This document shows positions 20,001 to 27,597 of a stretch of 64,000 nt of DNA, piece after piece. This DNA comes from Methylotenera_A sp046594915 (lineage in GTDB: Bacteria; Pseudomonadota; Gammaproteobacteria; Burkholderiales; Methylophilaceae). Location of the stretch: positions 62,001-126,000 of the forward strand of contig JBKJRC010000004.1 of the NCBI GenBank assembly GCA_046594915.1, read 5' to 3'. How positions within the stretch are numbered: the first letter of the stretch is position 1; the number at the start of each line of letters is the position of its first letter. A program made the translations under genes and the position numbers. The notes under the pieces were generated by a model. The model saw nothing but the letters and a program-made list of their open reading frames with translations, was not told the DNA's origin and ran no database searches.

Positions 20001-20023
20001 CACAGCATGTTAAGTTAGAATAA
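17006..20023 (+). CDS. valS: valyl-tRNA synthetase
   Basis: A 1005-aa class I aminoacyl-tRNA synthetase. PPPNVTGTLHMGHG (near 66-79) is the HIGH-type signature and KMSKSKGN (near 602) the KMSKS loop. The editing-domain TTRPETMLGD and the C-terminal coiled coil rich in KERLSKEIARLQAEIAKANG are both present. Length is in the normal to slightly long range. It is preceded by a 64-base spacer after the photolyase-type gene and stands alone. Confidence 0.98.
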   Translation: MTEQITPMQNTPAPNNPKELAKSFDPKAIENHWYAFWESKGYYAAGFSQPTKLNPEIKDNFCILLPPPNVTGTLHMGHGFNQTLMDALTRYHRMRGDNTLWQPGTDHAGIATQIVVERQLDAQGISRHDLGREKFLEKVWEWKTYSGGTITQQMRRLGTSPDWSRERFTMDEGLNKTVTETFVRLYNEGLIYRGKRLVNWDVKLGTAVSDLEVVQEEEDGFMWHINYPLADGSGHLTVATTRPETMLGDVAVMVHPDDARYKNWVGKSVKLPLCDRDIPIIADDYVDMQFGTGCVKVTPAHDFNDYAVGQRHKLPMINVLTLNGHIQSGTTEQIFARNAQANNYEAAGNIGRIVPDQPFPGIESWELMPQKYWGIERFEARKLIVADLEAQGYLVKTEKHKLKVPRGDRTGVVIEPMLTDQWFVAMSKPDETGKSITQKALDVVANGEINFYPENWVNTYNQWLNNIQDWCISRQLWWGHQIPAWYGETGQFYVAHDEAEAKKIAAKDGYTGNLKRDNDVLDTWYSSALWPFSTLDWTGDDAIDAQNQALKQFLPSSVLVTGFDIIFFWVARMVMMTKHITGKIPFKHVYVHGLIRDAEGQKMSKSKGNVLDPIDLIDGISLNDLIKKRTTGLMNPKDAEKIEKRTRKEFPDGIAAYGTDALRFTFAALASPGRDIKFDLQRCDGYRNFCNKLWNATRFVLMNTLKEDGTPQDNGFDVASCGEGARKFSQADRWIVSILQRTEMEVERAFTDYRFDLAAKAIYEFVWDEYCDWYLELAKVQIQTGDAAQKRATKRTLLRVLETILRLAHPIMPFITEEIWQTVYPMTCAPMTEKHSASIMLQPYPKAQADKLDGASEAWVAQLKQMVDVCRSLRGEMGISPAARVPLIAAGEASELALYAPYLKALAKLEEVTILAELPEADAPVMLVNNFKLMLKIEIDVAAEKERLSKEIARLQAEIAKANGKLNNESFVARAPAEVVAQEKARLADFAATLKKLQAQHVKLE

Positions 20024-20102
20024 AAGCTGTTTTATTTACCCTCACTGGATTTTGCCTATTTTTAACGGTGTCTAAAACTAAGCTGAGGGCTAAAATAAAA
20101 GT

Positions 20103-21308
20103 ATGGCATCAACAAAAAATCAGTCTATCCAAGCGCTATCTGGCCTTAATTTTTCGCTTGCAGATGTGCGTGATGGCTTGGGGCCATTCTTAGGCGTTTT
20201 TTTACTAGGGCATGGTTGGGCGCCTGATCAGATTGGCTATGTAATGACGCTGGGCGGGATTGCTGGTATGTTGGCGACTACACCAGCCGGCGCTTGGATC
20301 GATGTGAGCAAATACAAGCGATTGGCAATAGTTTTGGCCGCCACGATTGTGATTCTAGGATCGCTGATTATTTTTTATTCCCCATCGTTTTATCTTACTG
20401 CCGCGTCGCAAATTGGTACGGGTATTGTTGCAGCCGTCATCGGCCCAGCAATTGCAAGTTTGACGCTAGGCATCGTCGGGCAACAACATTTAGTAAGACA
20501 GCTGGGCACGAATGAAGCTTGGAACCACACAGGTAATATGGTTACGGCGGTATTCGCTGGGGGTTTTGGCTACTTCTTCGGCCTTTCAGCAGTTTTCATA
20601 CTGATGACAGTGATGGCGGTGCTGAGCATCTTTTTTGTATTACGCATCAATGCGCTTGACATTGACCATGCCGTGGCGCGTGGTCTTGAAAGCAACAGTC
20701 CTGATGTCGCTATTCCTTCTGTTTTTGAAGTACTACGTACTTCGCGGCCGCTTATCATTCTGGCGATTACGCTTATGTTGTTCCATATGGGCAACGCGGC
20801 GATGTTGCCCTTACTGGGACAATACGGTGTCTCAAACAATGCATTTAACCCTAGCCTTTACACTGGGTTAACGATCGTTATTGCACAACTCACCATGATT
20901 CCCATGGCCTTATATGCGGCCAAAACAGCCGCATTGAGAGGTTATTGGATATTGCTGGTGATTGCTTTGATTGCGTTGCCAATCAGAGGGTTGATTGCAG
21001 GTTATTGGCAACATCCTTTCGCGTTGGTGCCAGTGCAAATTCTTGACGGTGTTGGCGCTGGCTTGCTTGGTGTGGCAACTCCAGGGCTGGTTGCGCAGAT
21101 ATTGCGCGGCAGTGGCCATATCAATCTTGGTTTAGGGGCAGTGATGACTATTCAGGGCATCGGTGCCGCACTAAGTCCATCGATTGCGGGTATTGTTGCC
21201 ACGCATTTTGGTTATCAAGCAGCGTTTTTGACGCTGGGAGCGATTGCTGGCTTGGGTTTATTGATATGGGTGTTAGCGCTCGACAGGCAGACTATAAAGC
21301 CTGCTTAG
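20103..21308 (+). CDS. major facilitator superfamily (MFS) transporter
   Basis: A 401-aa inner-membrane permease with about 12 hydrophobic helices. The loop 2-3 motif PAGAWIDVSKYKR (near 64-76) corresponds to the MFS G-x-x-D-R-x-G-R/K region in a variant form, and the sequence is Gly/Ala-rich throughout. The substrate cannot be inferred; the closest general class is drug or organic-solute antiporters. It lies 79 bases after valS and is convergent with the dsrE2 group. Confidence 0.8.
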   Translation: MASTKNQSIQALSGLNFSLADVRDGLGPFLGVFLLGHGWAPDQIGYVMTLGGIAGMLATTPAGAWIDVSKYKRLAIVLAATIVILGSLIIFYSPSFYLTAASQIGTGIVAAVIGPAIASLTLGIVGQQHLVRQLGTNEAWNHTGNMVTAVFAGGFGYFFGLSAVFILMTVMAVLSIFFVLRINALDIDHAVARGLESNSPDVAIPSVFEVLRTSRPLIILAITLMLFHMGNAAMLPLLGQYGVSNNAFNPSLYTGLTIVIAQLTMIPMALYAAKTAALRGYWILLVIALIALPIRGLIAGYWQHPFALVPVQILDGVGAGLLGVATPGLVAQILRGSGHINLGLGAVMTIQGIGAALSPSIAGIVATHFGYQAAFLTLGAIAGLGLLIWVLALDRQTIKPA

Positions 21309-21377
21309 TGCCTAGGTTAATGACTAGGCAAGACAATTTTGCAAACAGGTGTGACAGCGAATGAAAAATATGTTGCG

Positions 21378-21845
21378 CTAGATAAACAAGTTCACGTCCG
21401 ACTCGCCCGCAAATCCAAAAAACGTAGCTGCGCCACCATATTCAATTTCATCGATAAAATCCGTCTTTTTAAAATCGAATAAATCGACCGTCATTTGGCA
21501 GGCAATTAACTTCACGCCGCTTTCAATACACGCACTGCGTAAATCTTCAATGCTGGCTACCCCTTTGCTAGCGATTTTCTGTTTCATCATCATGGTTGCC
21601 ATGCTTTCCATACCCGGCAACATTTGCACAAAGTTAGGCATCGGAACTGGCATGGGCATAGCGGGATTACCCAGTGGCGACACTTTTAAATCGCTTAAGT
21701 CTTTTTTAAGCAAAGTTAAGCCGTAAAAAGTAAAAAATATCTGCACTTCATAATCGAGTGCGGCAGCGGTTGAGGCCAAAATAAATGGCGGATAAGCCCA
21801 ATCGAGCGAGCCTTTAGAAGCGATTAGGGCAAGCTTTTTAGCCAT
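21378..21845 (-). CDS. DsrE2/DsrE-F-H-like sulfur-relay protein
   Basis: A 155-aa protein starting MAKKLALIASKGSLDWAYPP, which is the DsrE2-type (DsrE/F/H-like) start. Cysteines occur in LRSACIESG (about 107) and LIACQMT (about 117); the second is in the position used for sulfur transfer. A Met/Pro-rich insert PMPVPMPNF lies mid-protein. It is the last gene of rhodanese-tusA-dsrE2, a set known to pass persulfide sulfur between carriers in sulfur-oxidising bacteria. Confidence 0.85.
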   Translation of the reverse strand: MAKKLALIASKGSLDWAYPPFILASTAAALDYEVQIFFTFYGLTLLKKDLSDLKVSPLGNPAMPMPVPMPNFVQMLPGMESMATMMMKQKIASKGVASIEDLRSACIESGVKLIACQMTVDLFDFKKTDFIDEIEYGGAATFFGFAGESDVNLFI

Positions 21846-21864
21846 TCGGGTTAATCAACAGACA

Positions 21865-22104
21865 CTAATCGATGCGCTTTTTAATATAAAACGTGAACAC
21901 GCCTTCAATTTCGTCTTGCTCCAGCAATTCGTGCCCGGTTTGTTTGCAAAAAGCTTGAAAATCTTTGACTGAACCTGGATCGGTGGCCATGATTTTTAAG
22001 GTTTGCATGGCTTGAATCTCACTCAAGCTTTTTTTGCAGCGCAAAATTGGCAAAGGGCAATTCAAATTGCGCGCATCACATTCTTTATCAAAGTTCATCG
22101 TCAT
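21865..22104 (-). CDS. tusA: TusA/SirA-family sulfur carrier
   Basis: A 79-aa cytoplasmic sulfur carrier. The N-terminal motif NCPLPILRCKKSL contains the CPxP cysteine that holds a persulfide. The fold continues through LKIMATDPGSVKDFQAFC and a C-terminal VFTFYIKKR strand. It sits between the rhodanese gene (two bases away) and dsrE2, and this context favours a role in sulfur-oxidation trafficking rather than tRNA thiolation alone. Confidence 0.92.
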   Translation of the reverse strand: MTMNFDKECDARNLNCPLPILRCKKSLSEIQAMQTLKIMATDPGSVKDFQAFCKQTGHELLEQDEIEGVFTFYIKKRID

Positions 22105-22106
22105 TC

Positions 22107-22466
22107 CTATTTCAATTTTGCGTCATATAGATGTTGCAATCGCAATTTTTTCGCACCAAATGTATAACCCGCTTTACCCCAGGCAATCACGCCGCCGGTT
22201 AAGTTGTACACGTTTTTTAAACCTTTGCTGGTGGCAAAATCGGCCGCATGCGCAGACCGCACGCCACTATGACAGTAAAATACAACGGTGTTGGCGTTAA
22301 CTAATTTTTCATATTCCACTGGCAACATGGATAGCTGAATATGAATCGCACCTGGAATAATGCCGCGCGCAACCTCGTCATCATTGCGCACATCAATCAA
22401 CATCACTTTGGGTTCACTAATCAGATTGAGTAAATCTGCTGCTTCAATATCTGAATAATTTTTCAT
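22107..22466 (-). CDS. single-domain rhodanese (sulfurtransferase)
   Basis: A 119-aa rhodanese domain with the active-site loop FYCHSGVRSA (Cys near residue 79), PGAIHIQLSML and NVYNLTGGVIAW. It moves sulfane sulfur to a thiol acceptor, here probably TusA, encoded two bases downstream. No signal peptide, so cytoplasmic. It heads the rhd-tusA-dsrE2 unit. Confidence 0.93.
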   Translation of the reverse strand: MKNYSDIEAADLLNLISEPKVMLIDVRNDDEVARGIIPGAIHIQLSMLPVEYEKLVNANTVVFYCHSGVRSAHAADFATSKGLKNVYNLTGGVIAWGKAGYTFGAKKLRLQHLYDAKLK

Positions 22467-22659
22467 GTTTAATACCTAATTAATTTTTGTATTGTACACA
22501 GGAAAACTGTCTATTAAAACGCCTAAAAAACGAATTAAACTATTGGCCAGCTAGATAACCGCCAAGCCATTGCTTAGATGATGCTGGACTATCACTTAAC
22601 TACAATGGCAATTTTGCGCAGAACTTTGGCTATACTTTGGCTATGGATACTTAAACCAA

Positions 22660-22692
22660 TAAAAAAACCTCACATTTCTGCAAGGCTTTTAT
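22660..22692. terminator. hairpin-like element of a repeated family (weak terminator)
   Basis: AAACCT, then CACATTTCTGC, then AAGGCTTTT gives an A-rich/T-rich imperfect hairpin between the rhodanese and repeat-protein genes. It closely resembles the hairpin at 30157-30183 next to tRNA-Phe (both share ACATTTCTG flanked by CC and AAGGCTT), so they may descend from one element. Confidence 0.4.
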
Positions 22693-22756
22693 ATCGTGAA
22701 TTAACCCCATTTAATGAGTAGTTAACCACATTTTTACATTGAAAAACGGTTAAAAA

Positions 22757-23158
22757 CTATTGTGATACTGGTGCAGCGGCTTCAGGCTGGTTTGGTTGAA
22801 CTTTATTGCCTTTAGTAGTGCCAGAATTTTTCTGTTTTGTTCTCATCAATTTGCTTTTTTTAGTATGTTTACGGTCTGTGGCATTTTCAGATGGGCCTTT
22901 ATCCGTACGCATATTTTGCTTTTTAACTTGCGGTGTTTCTGCAGTACCTAAGTTGCTGGCATCATCTTCAATTGCGTCAGTTTGCATTTCAGTTGCGCCT
23001 TTATCTGTACGCATCTGCTGACGTTCATGTTGAGGCGTTTCTGCAGTACCAAGATTGCTTGCATCATCGGTGTTTTCAATTGTGGTAGCGGCATAAACGC
23101 TCAATGTGCTGAGTGCAAATGCTGCAGCAATAATACTAGAAGTAATTTTATTCATCAT
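22757..23158 (-). CDS. small secreted protein with two internal repeats
   Basis: 133 aa. A signal peptide of about 23 residues ends SVYA. The mature part holds two near-identical units, DDASNLGTAETPQ followed by a basic-polar stretch and MRTDKG, centred near residues 31-60 and 66-95. A Lys-rich region and a Pro/Ala tail finish it. It is hydrophilic and probably disordered; I do not recognise the family. The repeat is also visible in the DNA, so it arose by tandem duplication. It stands alone between the rhodanese and ATP-grasp genes. Confidence 0.65.
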   Translation of the reverse strand: MMNKITSSIIAAAFALSTLSVYAATTIENTDDASNLGTAETPQHERQQMRTDKGATEMQTDAIEDDASNLGTAETPQVKKQNMRTDKGPSENATDRKHTKKSKLMRTKQKNSGTTKGNKVQPNQPEAAAPVSQ

Positions 23159-23290
23159 GGTTCCTAATGTGAGAGTTGTAAAGTTTCAGTGAGTTAAAGT
23201 TTTAATTACAGCTGCATATTACTGGTGCAAAAATCGCTGGTCTGTACGATAACAAACATAAATTGTATGGATGCAAACGGGTGGGGAACT

Positions 23291-24619
23291 TTAAATCTCC
23301 ATGTCTTTAGCGCTGATATAACCCCAATCAACTAACTGCTGAAATTCGCCATTTAACAGATTTTGGCCAATATCTTGTCGATAACGAATATTAGGTAAAA
23401 TTACCTTTACGGCTAAATCATAAGCTTGCTTGCGCGCGTCAAAAATACTGTTGCCGATACCAACAGCGGTTGCCACGCAGCCTGTCATTCCGCTTGTGTA
23501 AAGTTGCTCAGCTACTTTTTCAACTTCATTAAAATGCAAGCGCTGCATGTCATGCGATGACATATTGGGTTTGAACATAATTGGCATGCCTTTTGATAAC
23601 TGCTTGTAACCATAACTGTATGGAAACGGCGGCACATTAAGTACTATTCCAGCGGCAAAACCAGCATGCGTTTCTATTTCAAGCGTGGATTTATCTAGCA
23701 TTTTTTTAAATATAGACGGCCATGATTCTTTGTGTAAATTGGTGCAAATTGAGTAACCTGGATAACCAAAGCGACTGGTAAACTCTAAAGGCCAAAGCCC
23801 TTGTTGGTTGACAATCATATTTAAATTGATATAGCCGCAATGACCATTTTTAGCGAGTTTAGCTTCAAGCTGCAATAAGGTTTTTTGAAAAATAACCTCT
23901 GCGCCAAGATAGGTAACAATGGTGCCCATTTCTCCAGTAAGCTCGCCTAAATTGCCAGGGAAAAATCGTTTATGTTCCCAATCTAAACAAGCTGGATATA
24001 GAAAATGATCGCCATTGAAATAAGCACCTACACCGATTTCTATGCCTTCAATGTAATCCATCAGCACAAAGTTGGGCGAAACCACAACTTCGCTTGCAAT
24101 ATGCTGATTGGCATAAAGTTCAAGCAGCGCAATTAAATCAGATCCATCTTCCAGCGTCCCGATATAGTTGCGTGTACGTAAACTATCTGCACCGTTATTT
24201 TTGTACACGTAGCGTTTTTTGCAGGCTTTTATCAACTGGATTGCCGCTACATAACTGGTGAATGCAAAAGTTTGGGCAATACTCATGCCCATTTGCTGCA
24301 TCATTTGCTGGCCAAAACTGCGATCGCTTTCTAACCGATCGCCAAAAGCACTACCACCGATCACTTGAAAACCGTCATGCCTGAGCTTATCCTGAATAAG
24401 CCCTTTAATAGCAGATTCAAATAGAATAACGCCATCCCGACCTGCTTCGCGTATCCAATCTAATTCATCATGCCAATCGTCTGTAAAAGTCAGCATGCCA
24501 CGATAAATATCTTGGTAATCTGGGTTTTCCACGAAAACCTTAACTTCATGCCCAGTTTCAACCATTCGCATATACATGGCGCCTAAATCGCAATACTCAC
24601 CGATACCTAAAAAGCGCAT
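23291..24619 (-). CDS. PurD-like ATP-grasp protein of unknown role
   Basis: A 442-aa protein resembling the ATP-grasp fold of phosphoribosylamine-glycine ligase. The N-terminal dinucleotide-like stretch MRFLGIGEYCDLGAMYMRM is followed by the A-loop KRYVYKNNG (about 158), EGIEIGVGAYFNG and LEFTSRFGYPGYS near 275. The central MDYIEG and NLNMIVNQQGLWPLEFTSRF match the PurD C-domain. True PurD motifs such as HEQGG are not evident, so a carboxylate-amine ligase with another substrate is more likely. It lies 22 bases downstream of a methyltransferase gene, probably one operon. Confidence 0.7.
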   Translation of the reverse strand: MRFLGIGEYCDLGAMYMRMVETGHEVKVFVENPDYQDIYRGMLTFTDDWHDELDWIREAGRDGVILFESAIKGLIQDKLRHDGFQVIGGSAFGDRLESDRSFGQQMMQQMGMSIAQTFAFTSYVAAIQLIKACKKRYVYKNNGADSLRTRNYIGTLEDGSDLIALLELYANQHIASEVVVSPNFVLMDYIEGIEIGVGAYFNGDHFLYPACLDWEHKRFFPGNLGELTGEMGTIVTYLGAEVIFQKTLLQLEAKLAKNGHCGYINLNMIVNQQGLWPLEFTSRFGYPGYSICTNLHKESWPSIFKKMLDKSTLEIETHAGFAAGIVLNVPPFPYSYGYKQLSKGMPIMFKPNMSSHDMQRLHFNEVEKVAEQLYTSGMTGCVATAVGIGNSIFDARKQAYDLAVKVILPNIRYRQDIGQNLLNGEFQQLVDWGYISAKDMEI

Positions 24620-24641
24620 TGACTGTCGAATAGATAAAAGA

Positions 24642-25595
24642 TTAGGTTGGCTTATGCGCAGTTAACAGCACCGCGGCAATACGATCCGTGGTTTGATACG
24701 CCTTAGTGAGTAATTCTTCGCCAAAAATATCAGGGTCAATTTCCGCATATTGAAACTGAAATCCCGCAACATTTAATCGATTAGCCACTTCTGCATGAAA
24801 ATAATCTTGCCCGTTTACAATGGCAACGCCAGTATATAAAAGCAAACTGCCGCCTGCTGATAAGCGTTCGATTGCGCAATCTACAATTGCAACAGAAAGT
24901 GCCGCACCCAACGAACCGCCGCCATGGCGATAAGCACGCTTGCTTGAATCGACCAAATAAGGTGGATTGGCGATGATAAGGTCGAATTGTCCCGCTACAT
25001 TTTTTAATAAATCGCTGTATAAAACCTGCACATTGCTCACTTCAGCCGCCTCGGCATTGGCAGTTGCCAGCGCCAAGGCGTGATCATTAATATCCAGTGC
25101 AAGCACCTCACAATCAGGCAAGGCTTTGGCCAGCAATACTGCACCTGCGCCGCTGCCTGTACCAATATCTACTGCACGTTTTATGCTTTGTGCATTAGCC
25201 GCTAAAAAGTGTGCAATAGCCCGCGCAAATCGATACGTATCTGGCCCAAAAAAAACTGCATCATTACTCACCGTTGGAAAAGCAGAATGTAAAAAGTGCA
25301 GTTCGCCAATGCTAGATACACGAATGCTAGATACACGCAATTGGCTGCGCCAGTTGTCTTCTTCTTTGATTAATATATTGGCGGCTTGCATCAATTCAAA
25401 AATTTCAGCGCCCGCCGTTTTCATACTAAAAGGTCGATTCCAACCGAAAATACCGGTTAAGTCAGTTGCTAATTGGTTGCCGGGTCTTTGATTCACTTTT
25501 TCGTGGCTGACAGGCGTAATGGCGGTGTGAAAGTAATGGTTTTGTTGCAATATGCGCAATAGATTTACCAGGATGTTCGGGCTTGTTTTAGTCAA
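24642..25595 (-). CDS. HemK/PrmC-like class I methyltransferase
   Basis: A 317-aa SAM-dependent methyltransferase. VDIGTGSGAGAVLLAKALP (about 160-178) is motif I, and LIANPPYLVD (about 217) carries the NPPY signature of N-methylation of Gln, Asn or Ade amino groups. The N-terminal 120 residues do not resemble the PrmC helper domain, so release factors need not be the target. It lies upstream of the PurD-like ATP-grasp gene on the same strand; together they could act on one metabolite or peptide (inference). Confidence 0.78.
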   Translation of the reverse strand: MTKTSPNILVNLLRILQQNHYFHTAITPVSHEKVNQRPGNQLATDLTGIFGWNRPFSMKTAGAEIFELMQAANILIKEEDNWRSQLRVSSIRVSSIGELHFLHSAFPTVSNDAVFFGPDTYRFARAIAHFLAANAQSIKRAVDIGTGSGAGAVLLAKALPDCEVLALDINDHALALATANAEAAEVSNVQVLYSDLLKNVAGQFDLIIANPPYLVDSSKRAYRHGGGSLGAALSVAIVDCAIERLSAGGSLLLYTGVAIVNGQDYFHAEVANRLNVAGFQFQYAEIDPDIFGEELLTKAYQTTDRIAAVLLTAHKPT

Positions 25596-25740
25596 TTTTT
25601 ATTAACACTCAGTTGTTAGCAAAATAGTCAGGCAAGCATCACTTTTCTTGCTCTTAATATTTCTGCTTCTCATTATTTTCCGGCTAAAAAAACGGTTAAC
25701 TTAATAACTGCATTATTGAGTGCGAAGCCGCAATTTAACT

Positions 25741-25754
25741 GTACGTTTGCGCAC
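25741..25754 (+). promoter_or_regulatory. copy 1 of GTRYGTTNNCRYAC motif
   Basis: GTACGTTTGCGCAC, 199 bases before the ATG at 25953. The arms GTACG/CGCAC pair with one mismatch. See the other copies at 25791, 27529 and 30030. Confidence 0.4.
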
Positions 25755-25790
25755 ACAAATCCACTATCATTTTTGCCCAGTTAAAAATAT

Positions 25791-25804
25791 GTACGTTATC
25801 GTAC
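25791..25804 (+). promoter_or_regulatory. copy 2 of GTRYGTTNNCRYAC motif
   Basis: GTACGTTATCGTAC with perfect 5-bp arms, followed by TGACC, 148 bases before the ATG at 25953. The trailing (A/T)GACC is shared with the copy at 27529. Confidence 0.45.
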
Positions 25805-25952
25805 TGACCATTTATTTTAAAAATCATATTATTTTGCTTACTTTTCTAAACTAGATTAAATATTTGGCCGATAAACTTAAGCCAACAATATCCATTTGAT
25901 CCGTTTATTTTTATCAAAAAATTTTTATTTAAAAAAAGAAAGTAGGTTAAAA

Positions 25953-26498
25953 ATGCGTTTTGAAAATGATTCGCTTAACAATAAAGCGCTTAATCATAAA
26001 GAAAGTGCTGATCACGCTTACGAATCGACGGCGGAATCTGCATATAGTCATGATGACATCAATGTAATTATGTCTGAAGAAACACTTAAAAAATATCACG
26101 GCAAAGAGGCCACGCTGGAAACCAGTGTTGGCAGCAAAGCTACCGAAGGCGCGGCAATTGGCGGCGCATTAGGTGGAACAATGGGCGCCATGATTGGCGC
26201 AATCGCCGCGGTTGGCACAACCTTGGTGTTGCCAGGGCTTGGATTAGTGATTGCGGGGCCTATTGCAGCGGCTATTGCTGGCGCGGGCGCGGGCGGATTA
26301 ACCGCTGGACTTGTAGGCGCATTAATTGGCTGGGGAATTTCGGAAGACCGCCTGAAAGCGTATGAGCAAGACACCAATGACGGCAGCGAGTTTAGTGTGA
26401 TTCAATCGAAATTTGAGGATGATACGCAGCGCTTTGAAAGCCAGTGGAAAAACCATAATCGTAACCAGGCGCTTAGTTGGAAATTAAAAGAAAACTAG
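25953..26498 (+). CDS. glycine-zipper protein of unknown function
   Basis: 181 aa from ATG 25953, chosen because AGAAAGTAGG lies just upstream; a frame extension to 25896 lacks a ribosome site. The N-terminal third is polar and charged. Residues about 75-140 are a Gly/Ala-rich hydrophobic block (AIGGALGGTMGAMIGA, GPIAAAIAGAGAGG) typical of glycine-zipper membrane-insertion segments. The C-terminus is charged (EDDTQRFESQWKN). It has no signal peptide. Upstream palindromic motifs and the neighbours suggest a stress- or envelope-related role, which is inference. Confidence 0.65.
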   Translation: MRFENDSLNNKALNHKESADHAYESTAESAYSHDDINVIMSEETLKKYHGKEATLETSVGSKATEGAAIGGALGGTMGAMIGAIAAVGTTLVLPGLGLVIAGPIAAAIAGAGAGGLTAGLVGALIGWGISEDRLKAYEQDTNDGSEFSVIQSKFEDDTQRFESQWKNHNRNQALSWKLKEN

Positions 26499-26547
26499 AT
26501 ATGCACATAAATCGCCCTGAAATAGTTAACGCATTAAAAGGCATTAA

Positions 26548-27426
26548 ATGATTGCATCCAATCATTTATCACATACTGCCACGCATGCTAAATTAGCAAA
26601 ATTCAATCATCAACGCTGGTTGCCAGATTTTATTGATGCAAATTGGCCACAAAAAATGCAGGAAGATACCGTTTACCTGCTGGAAGAAGGCGCATTTATT
26701 GAAGAATTAAGAAGCGATATACAAGCACAATTAATCGATATACCTAAACAGCCTGAAGCATTTATGCGCTGGTTTGAGGCGCTTAAAGTCAATGGCCCAG
26801 GCCAGGGTGATACATTGTTTCCATGGTTGGCCGAACACGCATCGTATGATGAAATGTGTTGGTTTTTAAATCAGGAAGCGGCTGGCGAAGCCGGTTTTGA
26901 TGATTTGGTGGCGTTAACCCAAGTTAAAATACCCGAGCAGGCCAAATTAGAAATGGCGCGCAATTTCTGGGATGAAATGGGTCGCGGCAACGAAACTGGC
27001 ATGCATGGCCCAATGTTGGCCGCTGTGGTGAGCGATTTAAATTTAACGCCAACCATTGATGATACAGTTTGGGAATCGTTAGCCTTGGCTAATTTAATGC
27101 TTGGAATGGCCTCAAATCGACGTTACGCTTATCAATCCATTGGTGCGCTTGGTGTGGTTGAAATGACTGCACCAACCAGAGTCAGTTTTGTGAACGAAGG
27201 ATTAAAGCGTCTGGAAATACCGTTTAAAACCAGGCAATATTTTCAATTGCATGCCACTTTAGATGTTAAACATTCCAAAGCGTGGAATACCGAAGTGATT
27301 TATTCTTTAATTAAATCTGACCCGAATACCGCCAAGCCGATTGCTGAAGGAGCGCTGATGCGCTTAGAATGCGGCGCAAAATGTTTTGCGCGCTATAAGA
27401 CGCATTTTGGCATTAACGTTATTTAA
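26548..27426 (+). CDS. iron-containing redox enzyme family protein (heme-oxygenase-like fold)
   Basis: A 292-aa, mainly helical protein. The conserved NQEAAGEAGFDDLVALTQV stretch (about 111-129), the MARNFWDEMGRGNETGMHG helix (about 137-155), and FQLHATLDVKHSKAWNTEV (about 231) supply Glu and His residues in the spacing used by the diiron heme-oxygenase-like oxidases. The reaction is unknown; relatives include N-oxygenases and oxidative decarboxylases. It starts 49 bases after the glycine-zipper gene and may share its transcript. Confidence 0.75.
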   Translation: MIASNHLSHTATHAKLAKFNHQRWLPDFIDANWPQKMQEDTVYLLEEGAFIEELRSDIQAQLIDIPKQPEAFMRWFEALKVNGPGQGDTLFPWLAEHASYDEMCWFLNQEAAGEAGFDDLVALTQVKIPEQAKLEMARNFWDEMGRGNETGMHGPMLAAVVSDLNLTPTIDDTVWESLALANLMLGMASNRRYAYQSIGALGVVEMTAPTRVSFVNEGLKRLEIPFKTRQYFQLHATLDVKHSKAWNTEVIYSLIKSDPNTAKPIAEGALMRLECGAKCFARYKTHFGINVI

Positions 27427-27528
27427 TTAAATGATTCATTTTATTAAAGCGGTTCTATTAATCTCGTCGCACGTTTCACGTGACAGGGCTGCATAAATAG
27501 GCGCTGTCATTTCCTCAATTTTACAAAT

Positions 27529-27542
27529 GTGTGTTGGCACAC
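27529..27542 (+). promoter_or_regulatory. copy 3 of GTRYGTTNNCRYAC motif
   Basis: GTGTGTTGGCACAC followed by AGACC, 55 bases before the ATG at 27598. Arms GTGTG/CACAC are perfect. The trailing AGACC parallels TGACC of the copy at 25791, so the conserved block may be longer (GTRYGTTNNCRYACWGACC). Confidence 0.45.
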
Positions 27543-27597
27543 AGACCAAAGTGCTAGCCCGTCATATTGTGTGTTATTTAAAACAAGGGGAATTAAA

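Larger units (their letters stand above)
25596..25952. other. intergenic region carrying two copies of a GTRCGTT palindromic motif
   Basis: A 357-base AT-rich spacer with no convincing reading frame. It contains GTACGTTTGCGCAC (25741-25754) and GTACGTTATCGTAC (25791-25804, followed by TGACC), both imperfect palindromes of form GTRYGTTNNCRYAC. It should hold the promoter of the glycine-zipper gene at 25953. I saw no strong sigma-70 boxes and no terminator. Confidence 0.5.
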
